Assembly: GCF_004359215.1 (NCBI RefSeq)
Contig: NC_090611.1
Location: 2,797,461 to 2,861,460, forward strand
DNA from: Bremia lactucae
Lineage: Eukaryota; Oomycota; Peronosporomycetes; Peronosporales; Peronosporaceae
Direction of reading: 5' to 3'
DNA: 64,000 nucleotides
The translations under genes and the position numbers were made by a program. The notes under the pieces are model-generated. The model did no database searches. It was not told the origin of the DNA and saw nothing but the letters and a program-made list of their open reading frames with translations. Positions 10,554 through 21,250 of the stretch are shown here, piece after piece (within the stretch, counting starts at the first letter, position 1; each line of letters begins with the position of its first letter).

Positions 10554-12529
10554 GACCTATTGCTGGAAATGACGGTGGGATGGAAGATATACGCGGTAGA
10601 GTGCGTATCGTCAGAAGTGCAGAATGCCTGTCGTTCGTGCAGCAGAGTAACAATTGACGTGACTTAAAACATAGAGCATAGCGTTAAAACAATTTCCTCA
10701 ACATATGATCCATGCAGGATAGCGCAGACATTGCAGCATAAAACTCACGTTCGCTCGGGGAGGAAGCGGTGATCACCTTGCTGCTAGTAAAACCGGAACT
10801 GACTATCTCCCATGCGTAAAGGTCTGTTCAGCTTTCGGCCAATAAGCTATATTTTGTGAAATTGGCCAATACAAGGAGCGCAATGTTTCCGGGGCTGAGA
10901 CATTTAAATCAGTTCAGAACGTCGGCACTTTATTGCCATCGAAAGTGTGTTCATGCTGACAAAATACTACATGGCTATTTTCTTAAAACACCGATCATGT
11001 GATCTGGCACCTCTTTTGTACATAACTCAAATGAAATCAACAAAGAATTATTTAAGCGTCAATCAACATTTCAAAGAAGTCACAGGTTGCAGTAAACATG
11101 CTAAGATATATCGTAAATATTCTAGTCGAAACGCATAACATTCTCTGCGCTGAAATATCTACTTGATTTTCTAACTGAGGCATGTAGCTGATCCGAAAAC
11201 CTTCATGGATAATGCTTCTTCTCTATAATTAAACCATATAACGGGTTACAATATTGATCTTTGGATAGAATGCATTTTTCATAGTCACCACGGTACCAGT
11301 TTGCGACACACATGCTTCTTCAATCACATAAAAATGTGTCATGACACGGCGAAAGTAGCATACGCTGACAACCGATCAAGCAGTGGTCCACTCTTGTTAA
11401 TGATATGCTAAAGCTGAGCTATTTCAATCCGCTTGAATAGGCGTAGAAAGAAAACCTTATCATATCTATCTGTGGTTTAGGTGATTATAAGTCGAAGTTA
11501 CCTACATCGCTGGACATGTTTAAAATAGCGAAGTGCGACTGCTCATAGGAACTGTTACACTTTGCACACTTGGCTGTAACTTACACGTGCATTTACGCTT
11601 ATCGTATTGTGACTTGCATTCGCGCTCATTGTACGTCGCTCGATCTAGTCGTTTGATCTAAAGAAGGACAAGTAGTATCCCAAGCGTTCATATCGCTGAC
11701 GATATCTGCGGCACTTGATGCTGCTCCAAAATGTTCTGTGAGGACGAGTACCTTATCATGACGTATTGGCGCCGATGGATGCCACCAGATATCTTTAAGC
11801 ACTTCTATAAAGCTCAAAGACTCCCTTCTGCTCAGTCTTCTGATGAAAATAATCATCCATTAATGGATGCTCTACTGAAACTTCTGTTTTATTTTAGTCA
11901 AACGACACAGAAACCGCAGATTTCATAATCTATACTTAATTCGGCTAGTATTGAGATGAAGCGCTCCAATACTGGCCGAAGAAATACTGACTGTACGACG
12001 ATCTTATATTGGGGTGAAATATACCACACGAGCCTTAAAACTTCAGCAATGGCAATACGCCGCCCGCGCAATAAATTTTAGTGTACTCGTTGCCATCCGC
12101 CTTTTCATGCGTGCACAAAATTGCAACACCACTCGCAAAGAACGTTACATCGACCTCAACCAAATAGCTAGATCGAGAAGATGTTGCAAAAATAGTAATA
12201 AGCCACAGCGTAGAGATTTGGCATCACAAGCTTAATGACCTGACATCTTCGTATACTATTGAGTGTTGGAACTGCGATACATCAAGGTGAGTTAAAATAC
12301 CGCAACAACTTTACATTGTAGATGAATATACTAGTAAGTGAAGAGCAGTGACTTCGTCAATCTTAAATCTGCCCGCTTTAAGTTGTCATGATTCTTAGAT
12401 GGCTGATCGTGTGTTTGCATACTTCTAAGTTTACACACGTCCATGACAAGTAATGTGGTTATGGCCAATAATTGCTACATTGGAAAAGGTTCAGTATCTT
12501 AAATGTTAAGGCTGACCGTCGATATTCGT
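10554..12529. other. Intergenic region, possible coding scraps
   Basis: There are no complete genes. Two minus-strand stretches read somewhat like protein. One is at 11856-11626 (VLKDIWWHPSAPIRHDK, then TEHFGAASSAADIVSD). The other is at about 12190-12035 (YLVEVDVTFFASGVAILCTH, then KIYCAGGVLPLLKF followed by a stop). They lack clear starts, splice junctions or family motifs and may be pseudogene exons or chance frames. The rest is AT-rich with nothing recognisable. Confidence 0.35.
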
Positions 12530-13036
12530 CTAATTTGTGGCAGCTGCAGCTACCATTGCTGCATGGGTGTCCACACCAATCTGAGCATTAAGCTTCTCCT
12601 CAGATCCATCGGAAGCCGCTGCTAACTGCGCCTGGTACTTAATAAGACCAGACTGAGCCTTTTCCGGATCGATGTCCTCCACCTTGACGAGCTCCACGCA
12701 AGCAATATCAGTCACCGAGTTGGCATGCGTTAGGGCGAAGCCACCAGCCGTAAAAAAACTTTGCACTTCCTTTTCGCGCTCCAGATGAACTTTTATAATT
12801 CCAGGCTTCAATTGAGACAGCACGGGTGCGTGGCCGGCGGTTACGCCGTATTCTCCGATGACACCAGGGATCTGAACGAGATCCACCTCTGCCCCCTTAT
12901 AGAAGGCTTGATAGGGAGTGGAAAGGTTAAGAGTTACTTTTGTTGCCGTGGTAGCGACTTGGTCAGCGGCAGCAGACAACAAGCTCGACGACGTGTGTAG
13001 CGCACGGGCGGCGACTCGATTCGTGGCAGACAACAT
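12530..13036 (-). CDS. Mitochondrial F1-ATP synthase delta subunit (bacterial epsilon homologue)
   Basis: A complete 168-residue protein. The first ~25 residues are rich in Ala, Ser and Arg with no acids before Asp25 (MLSATNRVAARALHTSSSLL), a typical mitochondrial presequence. The beta-sandwich domain follows: LNLSTPYQAFYKGAEVDLVQ, then IPGVIGEYGVTAGHAPVLSQ, the family signature, and FFTAGGFALTH. A short Ala-rich helical C-terminus closes it. In the F1Fo complex this subunit sits on the central stalk and couples proton flow to ATP synthesis. Length and domain order are normal and there is no intron. It faces the coiled-coil gene across 656 bp, so the two may share a divergent promoter region, which contains transposon debris at 13258-13463. 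Confidence 0.95.
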   Translation of the reverse strand: MLSATNRVAARALHTSSSLLSAAADQVATTATKVTLNLSTPYQAFYKGAEVDLVQIPGVIGEYGVTAGHAPVLSQLKPGIIKVHLEREKEVQSFFTAGGFALTHANSVTDIACVELVKVEDIDPEKAQSGLIKYQAQLAAASDGSEEKLNAQIGVDTHAAMVAAAATN

Positions 13037-13692
13037 CTAAATTTATTTTATATTGTGCGATTGCCCTGGAGCGAAGAGGGGCTACGCTTGGATTGGCTGC
13101 TCGAGCACGTCTTTGAATTTTGATAACCCGCCAGAACTTTGGATTTCAAAATCAACGCTACATTGATGCAATTTCAGTTTTGTGCCTGTAAATAAATTTT
13201 GTTTGACGCGTGACACAGCACCATGCATTGAGAAAGCGTGCAACACTAGACCTTTCAGCCATCGACAAGTTCATACAACATGAACTTGACGAAACGAAGG
13301 AGAAATAAGCGTGGCTTAATCAGCAAGGCTCTCGACAGACAGAACTGTTGAGGTTACAAAAGGTACAGACCCCTGTACCTAGGATAACGCACACGCGTCG
13401 TCCCGAAACCTTAAATCTCCGAAGTTAACTTCGGAGGCGCTATCAGATCAAGTGTATAAGATCGAATAAACTTTTTAGTTGGTATCAAACTGAAATAGTA
13501 TTCTCAAATCTCAATTGGAGAGTGTTAGTCATCTTTGACCTCGAATGACCACTACGCAAATGCCAAACTATCCAATGAGATTTGTTGGGGGTAATTTTAA
13601 ATGGAAGTTACTTTTCTGTTGAAATATCTACTATAATTTGAAATTTTAGATTCCGGCGCATAATCGAGATTTGCGCCGCCCCGCGTGGAACT
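13037..13692. promoter_or_regulatory. Divergent intergenic region between ATP synthase delta and coiled-coil gene
   Basis: The only space for the promoters of the two divergent genes. No convincing match to the oomycete initiator consensus was found by eye. About 200 bp in its middle is retrotransposon-derived, leaving roughly 220 bp next to each start codon. Confidence 0.5.
13258..13463 (+). mobile_element. Chimeric retrotransposon scrap: F1-like gag piece joined to reversed pol-linker piece
   Basis: Bases 13258-13416 read on the plus strand as a gag fragment (IDKFIQHELDETKEK, NQQGSRQTELLRLQKVQTPVP), aligning with F1 gag at 35540-35400. At 13417 this switches to a block (CTCCGAAGTTAACTTCGGAG) that matches the pol linker of minus-strand elements (6434, 33563) in the opposite orientation. 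Two non-adjacent parts of a gypsy element are thus joined head to head in about 200 bp. Confidence 0.75.
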
Positions 13693-16656
13693 ATGGTGAT
13701 GCACGGCAGTAGCGCTAGTTTAATCTCAAGCGCCGCCGCAGACAAACGCAAACATCCTTGGAATAGTAGTGATGATAGTGCTACCTTCCAAAAGTTGACA
13801 GACGATCCCAGCTCGTTCGGGTCCATGCTGGACCAATTGCACGCCGAGCAGAAGGGGACCATCGAGGCTTTAACAAGCCAGGTTGAATTCTTTCGTCAGC
13901 GTGAAGAGCGCGCGCGTCAAGAGCTCGCAACTCTTCGGCGTTGCCTTCCTCTGGCTAAAGATGACGATGCTTGCGTATCGGCAGCCAAGCTTTCTAGCGA
14001 AAATCGCACGCTTGGTGACGAACTCGACGCGATGTGTGCAAAGAAGAGTGGTTGGGACAGGGATCGATCGCGCCTCGAGCGGCAAAAGAAAGATTTGGAG
14101 TGCCAGCTTAAGGATGCGAAGCACACGCTTACGGGATTCTCGCAGGCTATCGAACAGCTAGAGATTAAAATGCAACGCAAGGGAGCCGAGATGCAAACGC
14201 GATGCCTTGAACTGGAAAATGAATTGAGTGAAAAATTAGACGAGTGCGAGCAGCTGCGACGGGAAAAGATGACAATGCAGCAGCGACTTAATGACCTTCA
14301 AGCATCCAGCGACGAGAATGCCCAACTGCGTTTTGAGCTGAAGACGCTGCTGCCGACAGCAGAATATGTCGTCGGTGATGACGCAAGGAGCTCGCAGTTG
14401 TCATCTGAAATCAAAAGCGTTAGTGAAAAGTTTAGCAATCTGGAGAAAGCTAAGCGCAGACAGGAAGAAGAAATTCAGGAGCTACAGCGACAATTAGCTG
14501 CTTCTACTGCGGAGGTTCTTGCGACCAAGCGTGAAGTTGGGCGCAAGAATAGCGAAATCAAGGAGATGCAATTAAAGTTGGACACCTCGACCAGTATCTT
14601 CACTATGCGAGATCAGTTGCTAGCTACAGACGACACTTTAAAAAAAGAATTCGAGGCTCAACGTCAGAGACTTTCGTCGTTGGTGTCAACGCTTGAGCGT
14701 GAGAAGAGTGATTTGCAGAATGAAATATCGGATTTGCAACGAGAACAAAAGGCCACCACGATCGAGCTCCAGGCAGCTAAGTCTCGACTTATTACCAAAG
14801 ATCGTTCTGTTCTCGTATCAACATTGCGCAATGAAGTATCTTCTTTAAAAGAGCAGCTACGTAACGAATTTATGCTCGAGAAGGAATGTCTAACGACGGA
14901 GACGCAATCACTAAAGCACGAAATTACACTGCTGCGAGGACGGTTAGCAGATAAAGATCTTGCTACTCGCAACCTTGAGAAAGAACTTGTTCGCAGCGAA
15001 GAAAAGCAGCAGCAGAAAGATTACGATTTCCGACAACAGGAGGAACAGATATCCCGCTTGAAAATTGATCTTGAGCAGTCTCGAACCAAGTATCAGCAAC
15101 TTCAGCAATGCCGAACGGCTTTGGCCGAGCAGCTTGATTTTGGATTTAAGGAGCTAATGAATGACGAAGAGAGTGCCGCATCAGCAAACGAAGAATTAGA
15201 AAAACTACGAAGCGACTTTAAGTCTATAAAACAGGAGAACGTTGCGCTAGCATCTGAGCGACAGGCGCTTACGGAAGAGCTCGACCGCCTTAAATGTAAT
15301 AAACTTGAGGCTAGTTCGCGTCAGACTGGAAAAATTCACGAACTATATCGTCAACTCTTAGAAAAGGAGGATACAATCACGTCGTTAAAAAATGTCGAGC
15401 GCCAAGTTGCCTTGCTGCAGCAAGAGAAAGAAGAATGGGAGAGCAACGTTACTGATGTACGTTTAAAGTGCGAAAGTCGAGTGGAGTTGGAGGTGCGCAA
15501 GGCTGATACTCTTCGCTCTCGGATCGACCAGCTAGAACAGGAAAAAGTGTCACTGAAGCTGCAGATCGACGCACTTAAAGAAGAAAAGGTTGAAATGATG
15601 ACGAAACTGCAAAGCGCTGAGCTCTCTCTATCTCCGAAAGAAAAGGTGATAAAAGAGCTCGAGGACACAATTACACATCTGACAAAAGAGCTGGCTGACG
15701 CGACTGAACATTTAAACTGCGGGCGCCAAGACATTACGACACGCGAACAGAAATTGTTGAAAGAGCATAAGAAGATGCAAAACGAGATTGGTAATCTCGT
15801 TTATCGTATTGAAAGCGCTGGCATTCGTAATGTGGAGTTAGGTGAAAAAGTGATAGCGCTTGCGAAGCATTCGAAAATGGATCAAACGGATCTTGTTGCA
15901 TTGAGTTCTCAAGTGAAAAGCTATAAAATTCAGGTGAAGTCTTTGGAAAGCCAACTTGGACAAGTTCATCGTCGTAACGGACAGGAGTCTGAAAGCATTT
16001 GTGATCTTCAGCGGAAATTGAACAATATCACGTGCTTGAAGGAGAGCTATCAAGTAGAAATTAGCAAGCTTAGGCAGAGGATAGAGCAATTGCAGAGTGA
16101 ATACACTGCGGCAAAGCAAGAGCGTGATGATGCTGTAAAGCGCGTCCATCTTCTTGTGCAGTGCCGAGATGACATGAAGGTGACAGTGGAGGACCACACA
16201 GCGGAATTGGTTGAAGAAATCGAGGCGATACAGCATCAGATGGACAGTGAGCGAAAGCGGTGTGCAGTACTGCTAGCCAATGAGAAGACGCTACTACGTG
16301 ATCTTTACGAGCGGAACGGAGTTGTGATGAAGCTGCAGCACACTGTCTCAGTCCTTCAGCGCCAAGTACAGAACAAATCTAGCAGTAGCAGTGACCGCTC
16401 TCGCAGCTCCATTTCTGGCCGCAGGCGGCGGTCTGAAGGCAGTAGTGACGTGAATTCTCCTGTTAGCAGTAGCAACCAATCGACGACGCCCACAGCGAAC
16501 TCTTTCTCCCCTCCTCACCAGCGTCATTCTCAGCCGCGTCTTCAATCAAACTCCCCATCAAGCTGCGGATGCTCCTTAACGCCAGCAAAGGAGTTGGAGC
16601 ATCTTTTGAGCAAGGTGGAACACACATCGAACTTTTTAGAAGAGCTTCGACCTTAA
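13693..16656 (+). CDS. Large coiled-coil protein, family not recognised
   Basis: An uninterrupted 987-residue frame, intronless. Residues ~45-890 are nearly continuous heptad-rich coiled coil dominated by Glu, Lys, Gln, Leu and Arg, with few Pro or Gly. The tail (~890-965) is Ser-rich and basic (SSSSSDRSRSSISGRRRRS) and likely disordered. The last ~20 residues (LEHLLSKVEHTSNFLEELRP) form another short helix. There is no signal peptide, membrane segment or motor domain. The overall form resembles centrosomal or basal-body scaffold proteins of the CEP135/TSGA10 sort, but no diagnostic motif was seen, so this is only a suggestion. The first Met at 13693 is followed by a second at codon 3. It is followed after 486 bp by the PDZ-ankyrin-FYVE gene on the same strand. 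Confidence 0.9.
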   Translation: MVMHGSSASLISSAAADKRKHPWNSSDDSATFQKLTDDPSSFGSMLDQLHAEQKGTIEALTSQVEFFRQREERARQELATLRRCLPLAKDDDACVSAAKLSSENRTLGDELDAMCAKKSGWDRDRSRLERQKKDLECQLKDAKHTLTGFSQAIEQLEIKMQRKGAEMQTRCLELENELSEKLDECEQLRREKMTMQQRLNDLQASSDENAQLRFELKTLLPTAEYVVGDDARSSQLSSEIKSVSEKFSNLEKAKRRQEEEIQELQRQLAASTAEVLATKREVGRKNSEIKEMQLKLDTSTSIFTMRDQLLATDDTLKKEFEAQRQRLSSLVSTLEREKSDLQNEISDLQREQKATTIELQAAKSRLITKDRSVLVSTLRNEVSSLKEQLRNEFMLEKECLTTETQSLKHEITLLRGRLADKDLATRNLEKELVRSEEKQQQKDYDFRQQEEQISRLKIDLEQSRTKYQQLQQCRTALAEQLDFGFKELMNDEESAASANEELEKLRSDFKSIKQENVALASERQALTEELDRLKCNKLEASSRQTGKIHELYRQLLEKEDTITSLKNVERQVALLQQEKEEWESNVTDVRLKCESRVELEVRKADTLRSRIDQLEQEKVSLKLQIDALKEEKVEMMTKLQSAELSLSPKEKVIKELEDTITHLTKELADATEHLNCGRQDITTREQKLLKEHKKMQNEIGNLVYRIESAGIRNVELGEKVIALAKHSKMDQTDLVALSSQVKSYKIQVKSLESQLGQVHRRNGQESESICDLQRKLNNITCLKESYQVEISKLRQRIEQLQSEYTAAKQERDDAVKRVHLLVQCRDDMKVTVEDHTAELVEEIEAIQHQMDSERKRCAVLLANEKTLLRDLYERNGVVMKLQHTVSVLQRQVQNKSSSSSDRSRSSISGRRRRSEGSSDVNSPVSSSNQSTTPTANSFSPPHQRHSQPRLQSNSPSSCGCSLTPAKELEHLLSKVEHTSNFLEELRP

Positions 16657-17142
16657 ATTATTGTAATCAGTAATTTGATGTAGTATATTTGACCTAAGCA
16701 AAAAGATAAAACGGTCGATGCCAGTATTGTCGCCAGGTTGTGTCGTCGTGTTGTTCCACGAGCGAGCGATCAGGCTGTCACGCAAATAGCACGCACGATC
16801 GCGTCCTGTCGACCAAAATGGTGCCCAGGTGTCGTGGTTAAGTTGCAATTGTTTTGTCGCGAGCGAATCTTCAGAAACTGCCACAATCATTAGAGCAATA
16901 TCATATTTAAGTATACAATAGATGGCAATTAACGAAGCCTTTGGATAGAGCTTTTATTTTTCAAAGCATAGACATTCAAACAAGTCACCAAGTAAATAAA
17001 TCAACATGCGTATGACCGTGTGTAACGTACGTGACATTCAGATCGCAAGTCTATTGTGTACAATTTGTGAGATTTAGAAATACCTATCTATCCATCACAA
17101 GTAGATCAGCGCAATAGTAGGATTGAGGCTGCGACAATAGGC
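16657..17142. other. Intergenic spacer
   Basis: AT-rich, with no frame that looks coding and no repeat similarity to the rest of the window. It must hold the 3' end of the coiled-coil transcript and the promoter of the next gene. Confidence 0.6.
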
Positions 17143-19368
17143 ATGAACGAAGAGCAAGGAAGCGTTGCGCCCGGTTGGATGCAGGAGCAAGCGGCCGAAT
17201 ATCAAGATCTGGTGGGAAGCTTCGTCGATTCCGTGGTAGACTCGGACACGGACGAGATTATTGAGTACCAGCTTATCTGGGAGGGTGGCGACTTGGGCGT
17301 GGCACTCACGACGATTGAAGGCGGTAATGGCGGTGTTGCGGTCAGTCGTGTGACAGGCAAAGGTTTCCCTTTTGGCATTAAGAATGTCGGACCTGGCGAC
17401 CTTCTACTCTCGATTAATATGAAGGTAACCACGAAGATGACTCTGGACGACGTCGTAGCTTATCTACAGGTATGCGATTTGCCGGCCACGCTGCGCTTTA
17501 AGAAACTATCACCCACTACAGATCAGGTGCCCATATCGGTGCCTCGAAAAAGCACGTATGTCATCACAAGCGACAATGGCCCGACCAGCCCCATGGGTTC
17601 CCAGCCGCCGGCATCGTATCCTCGCGGCTCAACCAAGGCTGTGCCACCGACTTCAGTCCCAGCCGATCCAGACCGTTCTTCTATGCCCGTGCACGAAGTA
17701 CCGTCAGAATTTTCAGAACCTCCGGCAGCGCCTCAGCGCCAAAGCGCAAAGGTACCAGTCAACCAGCAGGTGGTAAAATCCCCCCCTAGACCGCAATCGA
17801 TGCCGATCTCCGAGCCGGTGGTGTATACCGATAAACACGAAGAGCATTTGCCAACAGCTGCAGCTCCAAAGCCACTCAAGCAGAAGCTTGCTATGCCACA
17901 AGAAGAGATGCCCTCCGAGCTAGACGATCTAGTCCTTACGTCTGGCGTCAACGATCTCGGCTTTGATGACTCGGAAGACGAGTCCGTGCGTTTATCGAGC
18001 GAGTCTCGTGACTCTTGGCGTGATGAAAGCTTCGACGTCGATATGAAGCACGAAGAGGAAAAGGACAACGCGATGCTTGAAGAGACCCAAAATGATAAGA
18101 AAATTTCTCAGCAACAAACTCTGCGCGAGAGTGACTCAAGGGTAGCGATGCTTAAGCATCTCTCGTCTAATCCGAAAAAGAATGCGAAGACCGTTCTTCC
18201 TGATGCAGACGAAGCGACAAGTGTTGCTGTGGTTGACAATGAAAGTGACTTCATGCCAGAAAATCACCAATCCTCACCTCTTGCTGGCAGCAAAGTGCGT
18301 CCGTCCGACTTGTCTTCTTCTACCGTATCCTCGCTTAGTTCATCGATGAACAACACTGATGGGCCTCGGCCATCGGTACGTGTGACGATGGATAGCACAG
18401 CACCGATGCTGAAGAGCCACGCAATCGGTACGATGCACGAAATGTGCGCGAAAGGCAATCTTCGAGGTGTGGTGCAATATTTGCGAGTTGAAGGCCCTGA
18501 AGCTCTTATCAATCGCGAGCCAAATCACGGCCAAACAGGTCTGCACCTTGCTGTCAAAAGCGGGAAAGTATCCCTTGTAAAAGTGATACTGGAGCAATAC
18601 AGTCCAATTGAAGACATCATAAACGTCGAGGATGACAAAGGCAACACGGCTTTGCACTTTGCTGCCACGAAAACGCCGGCCATGGTGCACTTGCTGCTGG
18701 AAAATGGTGCTAGTGCCAATGTGAAAAACAGCCGAAAGCTTACGCCATTGATTATCTCAGTCATCACGTCGAAAGATGACAGCGTCATTATTTCGCGCAT
18801 GCTTTTAAAGTTTGGAGCCAACCCCAACGACATGCATGACAGCCAGACTGTAATCCACACAGCCATCAGCTCTGTGCGGCTGCATATTGCCGGTGCGCTG
18901 GTACGCGCAGGAGCGAAGATGGATGTAGAGGATGCCGAGGGCAAGAGCGTATTTGAAAAGCTGCCACGCAAGGACTTGCGCTTCTTGATTTCTCACATCT
19001 ATTTTCCTCCAACTTACATTACAAAAAAGGAGCGCTCTGAGTGCATGTTGTGTCACCAAAAGTTCAAGTTTGGTTTTCGCGAGCACAATTGCACGCACTG
19101 CGGCCGTCTCTGCTGCGCTGAGTGCTCTGCGCTGCATGTCGAAATGTATAGATTTCCTTTGGGTTTTCCAGGTCGCACGCGTCGCGGTGCAGCCAACCGC
19201 GAGCAGAAGCGCGTGTGCAAGACGTGCTACAACGTCTTTAAGGAGCGCAACGAAGAACCAGAAAAGAGCGACGTGTCCAAGTTCATAAATCGCGTGATCA
19301 ACATTGAGTGGGACGAGGTAAACCCCGAAAAGCTTCAAACAGTGCAAGAGGCAGGTCGTCGTGGCTAG
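17143..19368 (+). CDS. PDZ-ankyrin-FYVE domain protein
   Basis: A 741-residue intronless frame. Residues ~42-117 form a PDZ-like domain (DLGVALTTIEGG in place of GLGF, then VGPGDLLLSIN). Residues ~130-425 are a long acidic, Ser/Pro-rich linker. Residues ~428-620 hold about five ankyrin repeats (GQTGLHLAVKSGKVSLVKV, GNTALHFAATKTPAMVHLLL). Residues ~633-715 are a FYVE zinc finger with CMLC, REHNCTHCG in place of R-HHCRxCG, CCAEC and CKTC; the basic pocket that binds phosphatidylinositol 3-phosphate is largely kept. The expected site of action is endosomal membranes, with PDZ and ankyrin parts recruiting partners. Combined FYVE proteins are expanded in oomycetes. The FYVE has an insert of about 12 residues before the final Cys pair. 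The start Met is the first in frame. Confidence 0.9.
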   Translation: MNEEQGSVAPGWMQEQAAEYQDLVGSFVDSVVDSDTDEIIEYQLIWEGGDLGVALTTIEGGNGGVAVSRVTGKGFPFGIKNVGPGDLLLSINMKVTTKMTLDDVVAYLQVCDLPATLRFKKLSPTTDQVPISVPRKSTYVITSDNGPTSPMGSQPPASYPRGSTKAVPPTSVPADPDRSSMPVHEVPSEFSEPPAAPQRQSAKVPVNQQVVKSPPRPQSMPISEPVVYTDKHEEHLPTAAAPKPLKQKLAMPQEEMPSELDDLVLTSGVNDLGFDDSEDESVRLSSESRDSWRDESFDVDMKHEEEKDNAMLEETQNDKKISQQQTLRESDSRVAMLKHLSSNPKKNAKTVLPDADEATSVAVVDNESDFMPENHQSSPLAGSKVRPSDLSSSTVSSLSSSMNNTDGPRPSVRVTMDSTAPMLKSHAIGTMHEMCAKGNLRGVVQYLRVEGPEALINREPNHGQTGLHLAVKSGKVSLVKVILEQYSPIEDIINVEDDKGNTALHFAATKTPAMVHLLLENGASANVKNSRKLTPLIISVITSKDDSVIISRMLLKFGANPNDMHDSQTVIHTAISSVRLHIAGALVRAGAKMDVEDAEGKSVFEKLPRKDLRFLISHIYFPPTYITKKERSECMLCHQKFKFGFREHNCTHCGRLCCAECSALHVEMYRFPLGFPGRTRRGAANREQKRVCKTCYNVFKERNEEPEKSDVSKFINRVINIEWDEVNPEKLQTVQEAGRRG

Positions 19369-19907
19369 AGCAGATGCATTAAGAGTAGGTGTTGGTACAT
19401 AGACAGCTTTAGCAACCTTCATGTGTAAATAAGTGAAGTGTTGAGCTTACATTTTTTCGGTTTACAAGGCCTTGTCGATGAAAGCTACTGTCAAACGTCT
19501 TACTTAAATCAATACGCAGACCTGAATCACTAAACGCACTTACCATTGATGGATTGATGCAGGCAGGATGTTTAGCCAATGAAGATAAACATCCAAGTGG
19601 CAAAATATACAAAAAACAGAAGTTTTATCGGAGTGGAATCAGCAATATTCAGTATTTTGACGTCTTACTTATGCAAATCACGAACACTTGCATTACGCGA
19701 TCCCACATGCTGATGTGACATCGCCAAAGGTTACGAACAGATTGACTACCAGCTCTAATTTTGATGATCGGCGTACCTTACCCTGATCAAAATTAAGTAT
19801 GCGGCGGTGCCTGCGGTACAAGCGGCCAACAGTTTTTGCCATGACTTGCTGACGCAACCAGGAGACAATTGGCCAGGATATACAAGATTAATTACCAGCT
19901 GCCCAAA
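19369..19907. other. Intergenic spacer
   Basis: The downstream flank of the FYVE gene. No gene or repeat was recognised up to the F2 LTR. Confidence 0.6.
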
Positions 19908-20457
19908 TGTAACGGCTAAAGTTGCCCTAATGTTACACAGTCCCCCTTAAGTGCACTTTGTGTACTTAAGGGGATGGTCAATTACTAAATTTAAGTAATT
20001 TGACCCAGCACTCGGGTGTGGTTCACATTTGTGACCAACCCTTGTGTATGTGACGCACATAGGTGCATTCACATTAGGAGGGATGACGCCTAGCGTCATC
20101 CATGATGACGGCTAGCGTCATCCGTTACGCGAGTTATCTAAAAAGATAAGCTCGCAATACATATTAGTGTTATCTATAGAAATATCATTTTGATTGGTAA
20201 AAAAAGGCATTTATATTTAAACAATTAATTATAAATCAGTCTAAAACTACTTCGTACTTGGTAATTGCGCACGAAGAGCCGGATTACCGCTCCCGTGACG
20301 ACACTTAAGCAAAGTACTTAGTGCGTTGGGTGAGGTCCTAACGCGCCCACCACAAATACCTCACTGCACGCAAGAGAAGCTGGTTAAACCGCTTCCTCGC
20401 TGTGCTAGGGTGTGTGTCTAAGTAGAGCGTGGCCGCATTACGACGTGCCCGCTTACA
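19908..20457 (+). repeat. F2 solo LTR
   Basis: 550 bp starting TGTAACGG and ending GCTTACA, aligned throughout with the F2 LTRs at 21251-21781 and 31166-31726. No primer binding site or gag follows. The five bases before it (CCAAA) and after it (CCAGA) differ at one position, which may be a decayed target duplication. This fits a solo LTR left by LTR-LTR recombination. Confidence 0.85.
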
Positions 20458-20544
20458 CCAGAACTCATCTTTTTTTGTCGGGGGTTCGCAAGGGAATCCC
20501 GAACCAGGTGGTGGCAGGCTCTGTGATATTCATCACAGATGGAA
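20458..20544. other. Short spacer between LTRs
   Basis: 87 bp of unassigned sequence containing small palindromic bits (GGGTTCGCAAGGGAATCCC-like and CTGTGATATTCATCACAG). Confidence 0.4.
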
Positions 20545-20980
20545 TGTAACGGGTTGTATCGTTACATGAAAATTAAAAGTTAAAGGTTGTTAAATATTTT
20601 AATATATAATCTAAAAGGTAGAGAATATTTGGAGAATAGTACTTTACAAGGTAAAATTCGGAAAGCTTATCCATTGGTAGATATAGGCCATTATATTAAC
20701 TTGCTCCGCAGTCCAGTCAGCACTTGACGCGCGCGAAGAGAAGTTAGATAAGACTTTATTACATGTTTCGTATTAGTATATAATTAAGTTACTAATAAAT
20801 AGATAGAAACAGAAGAACTTAATTATATTAAATACAGTTTTACTTTAAATCAAGTGTTTTAAAGAGAGTCTTCCTCTGCACGTACTAGTGTAGGTGATGT
20901 GACATAAGGCAACACTCGCACTGAAGCAGTGCGAAGTGGACTTGTACTGAAGCAATTCAAGTCGGCAATGCCCCTTTACA
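20545..20980 (+). repeat. F1 LTR (5' LTR of a truncated element)
   Basis: 436 bp beginning TGTAACGGGTTGTATCG and ending CCCCTTTACA. It is followed by the primer binding site TGGTAGCACTTTGAAGTCC at 20983, complementary to a tRNA ending in AAGTGCTACCA. It aligns with the reversed F1 LTRs at 35775-36226 and 52867-53304. Confidence 0.85.
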
Positions 20981-21030
20981 TCTGGTAGCACTTTGAAGTC
21001 CGTTCAAGGACCACAGTTCTATCATCTAAT

Positions 21031-21250
21031 ATGGACATGTTAGATGGTAATGGAAATACGCATCACGTTCCGCGTGATGGCTACTCCTTTTTAAGTGACA
21101 TAGAAAGGAGTGCCGTCCAACGAATGAGTTCGACCGAAGGGAACGATGCCATGTTGGCCATGCTGTCCGGTTTTGACAGAGATGCCTCCATTCAGCCATC
21201 GCCAAGTTCATTCAACCTGAACTTAAAGAGGCGAAGGAGAACGTTGCCTT
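21031..21250 (+). pseudogene. F1 gag, N-terminal fragment
   Basis: Starts MDMLDGNGNTHHVPRDGYS, then SFLSDIERSAVQRMSSTEGNDA, as in the F1 gag at 35632-34602 and 52850-51569. The frame is lost near codon 55. The sequence stops abruptly at the F2 LTR at 21251, in the block that should read EKVALL-QQGSQQ. Confidence 0.85.

Noticed and set aside
13883..16236. Several opposite-strand open frames within the coiled-coil gene
   Set aside because: Ser/Arg-rich shadows created by Glu/Lys/Leu codons on the coding strand.
17050..17080. Possible oomycete initiator element (GTACAATTTG) before the FYVE gene
   Set aside because: Spacing inside the motif does not fit the known consensus; too weak to annotate.
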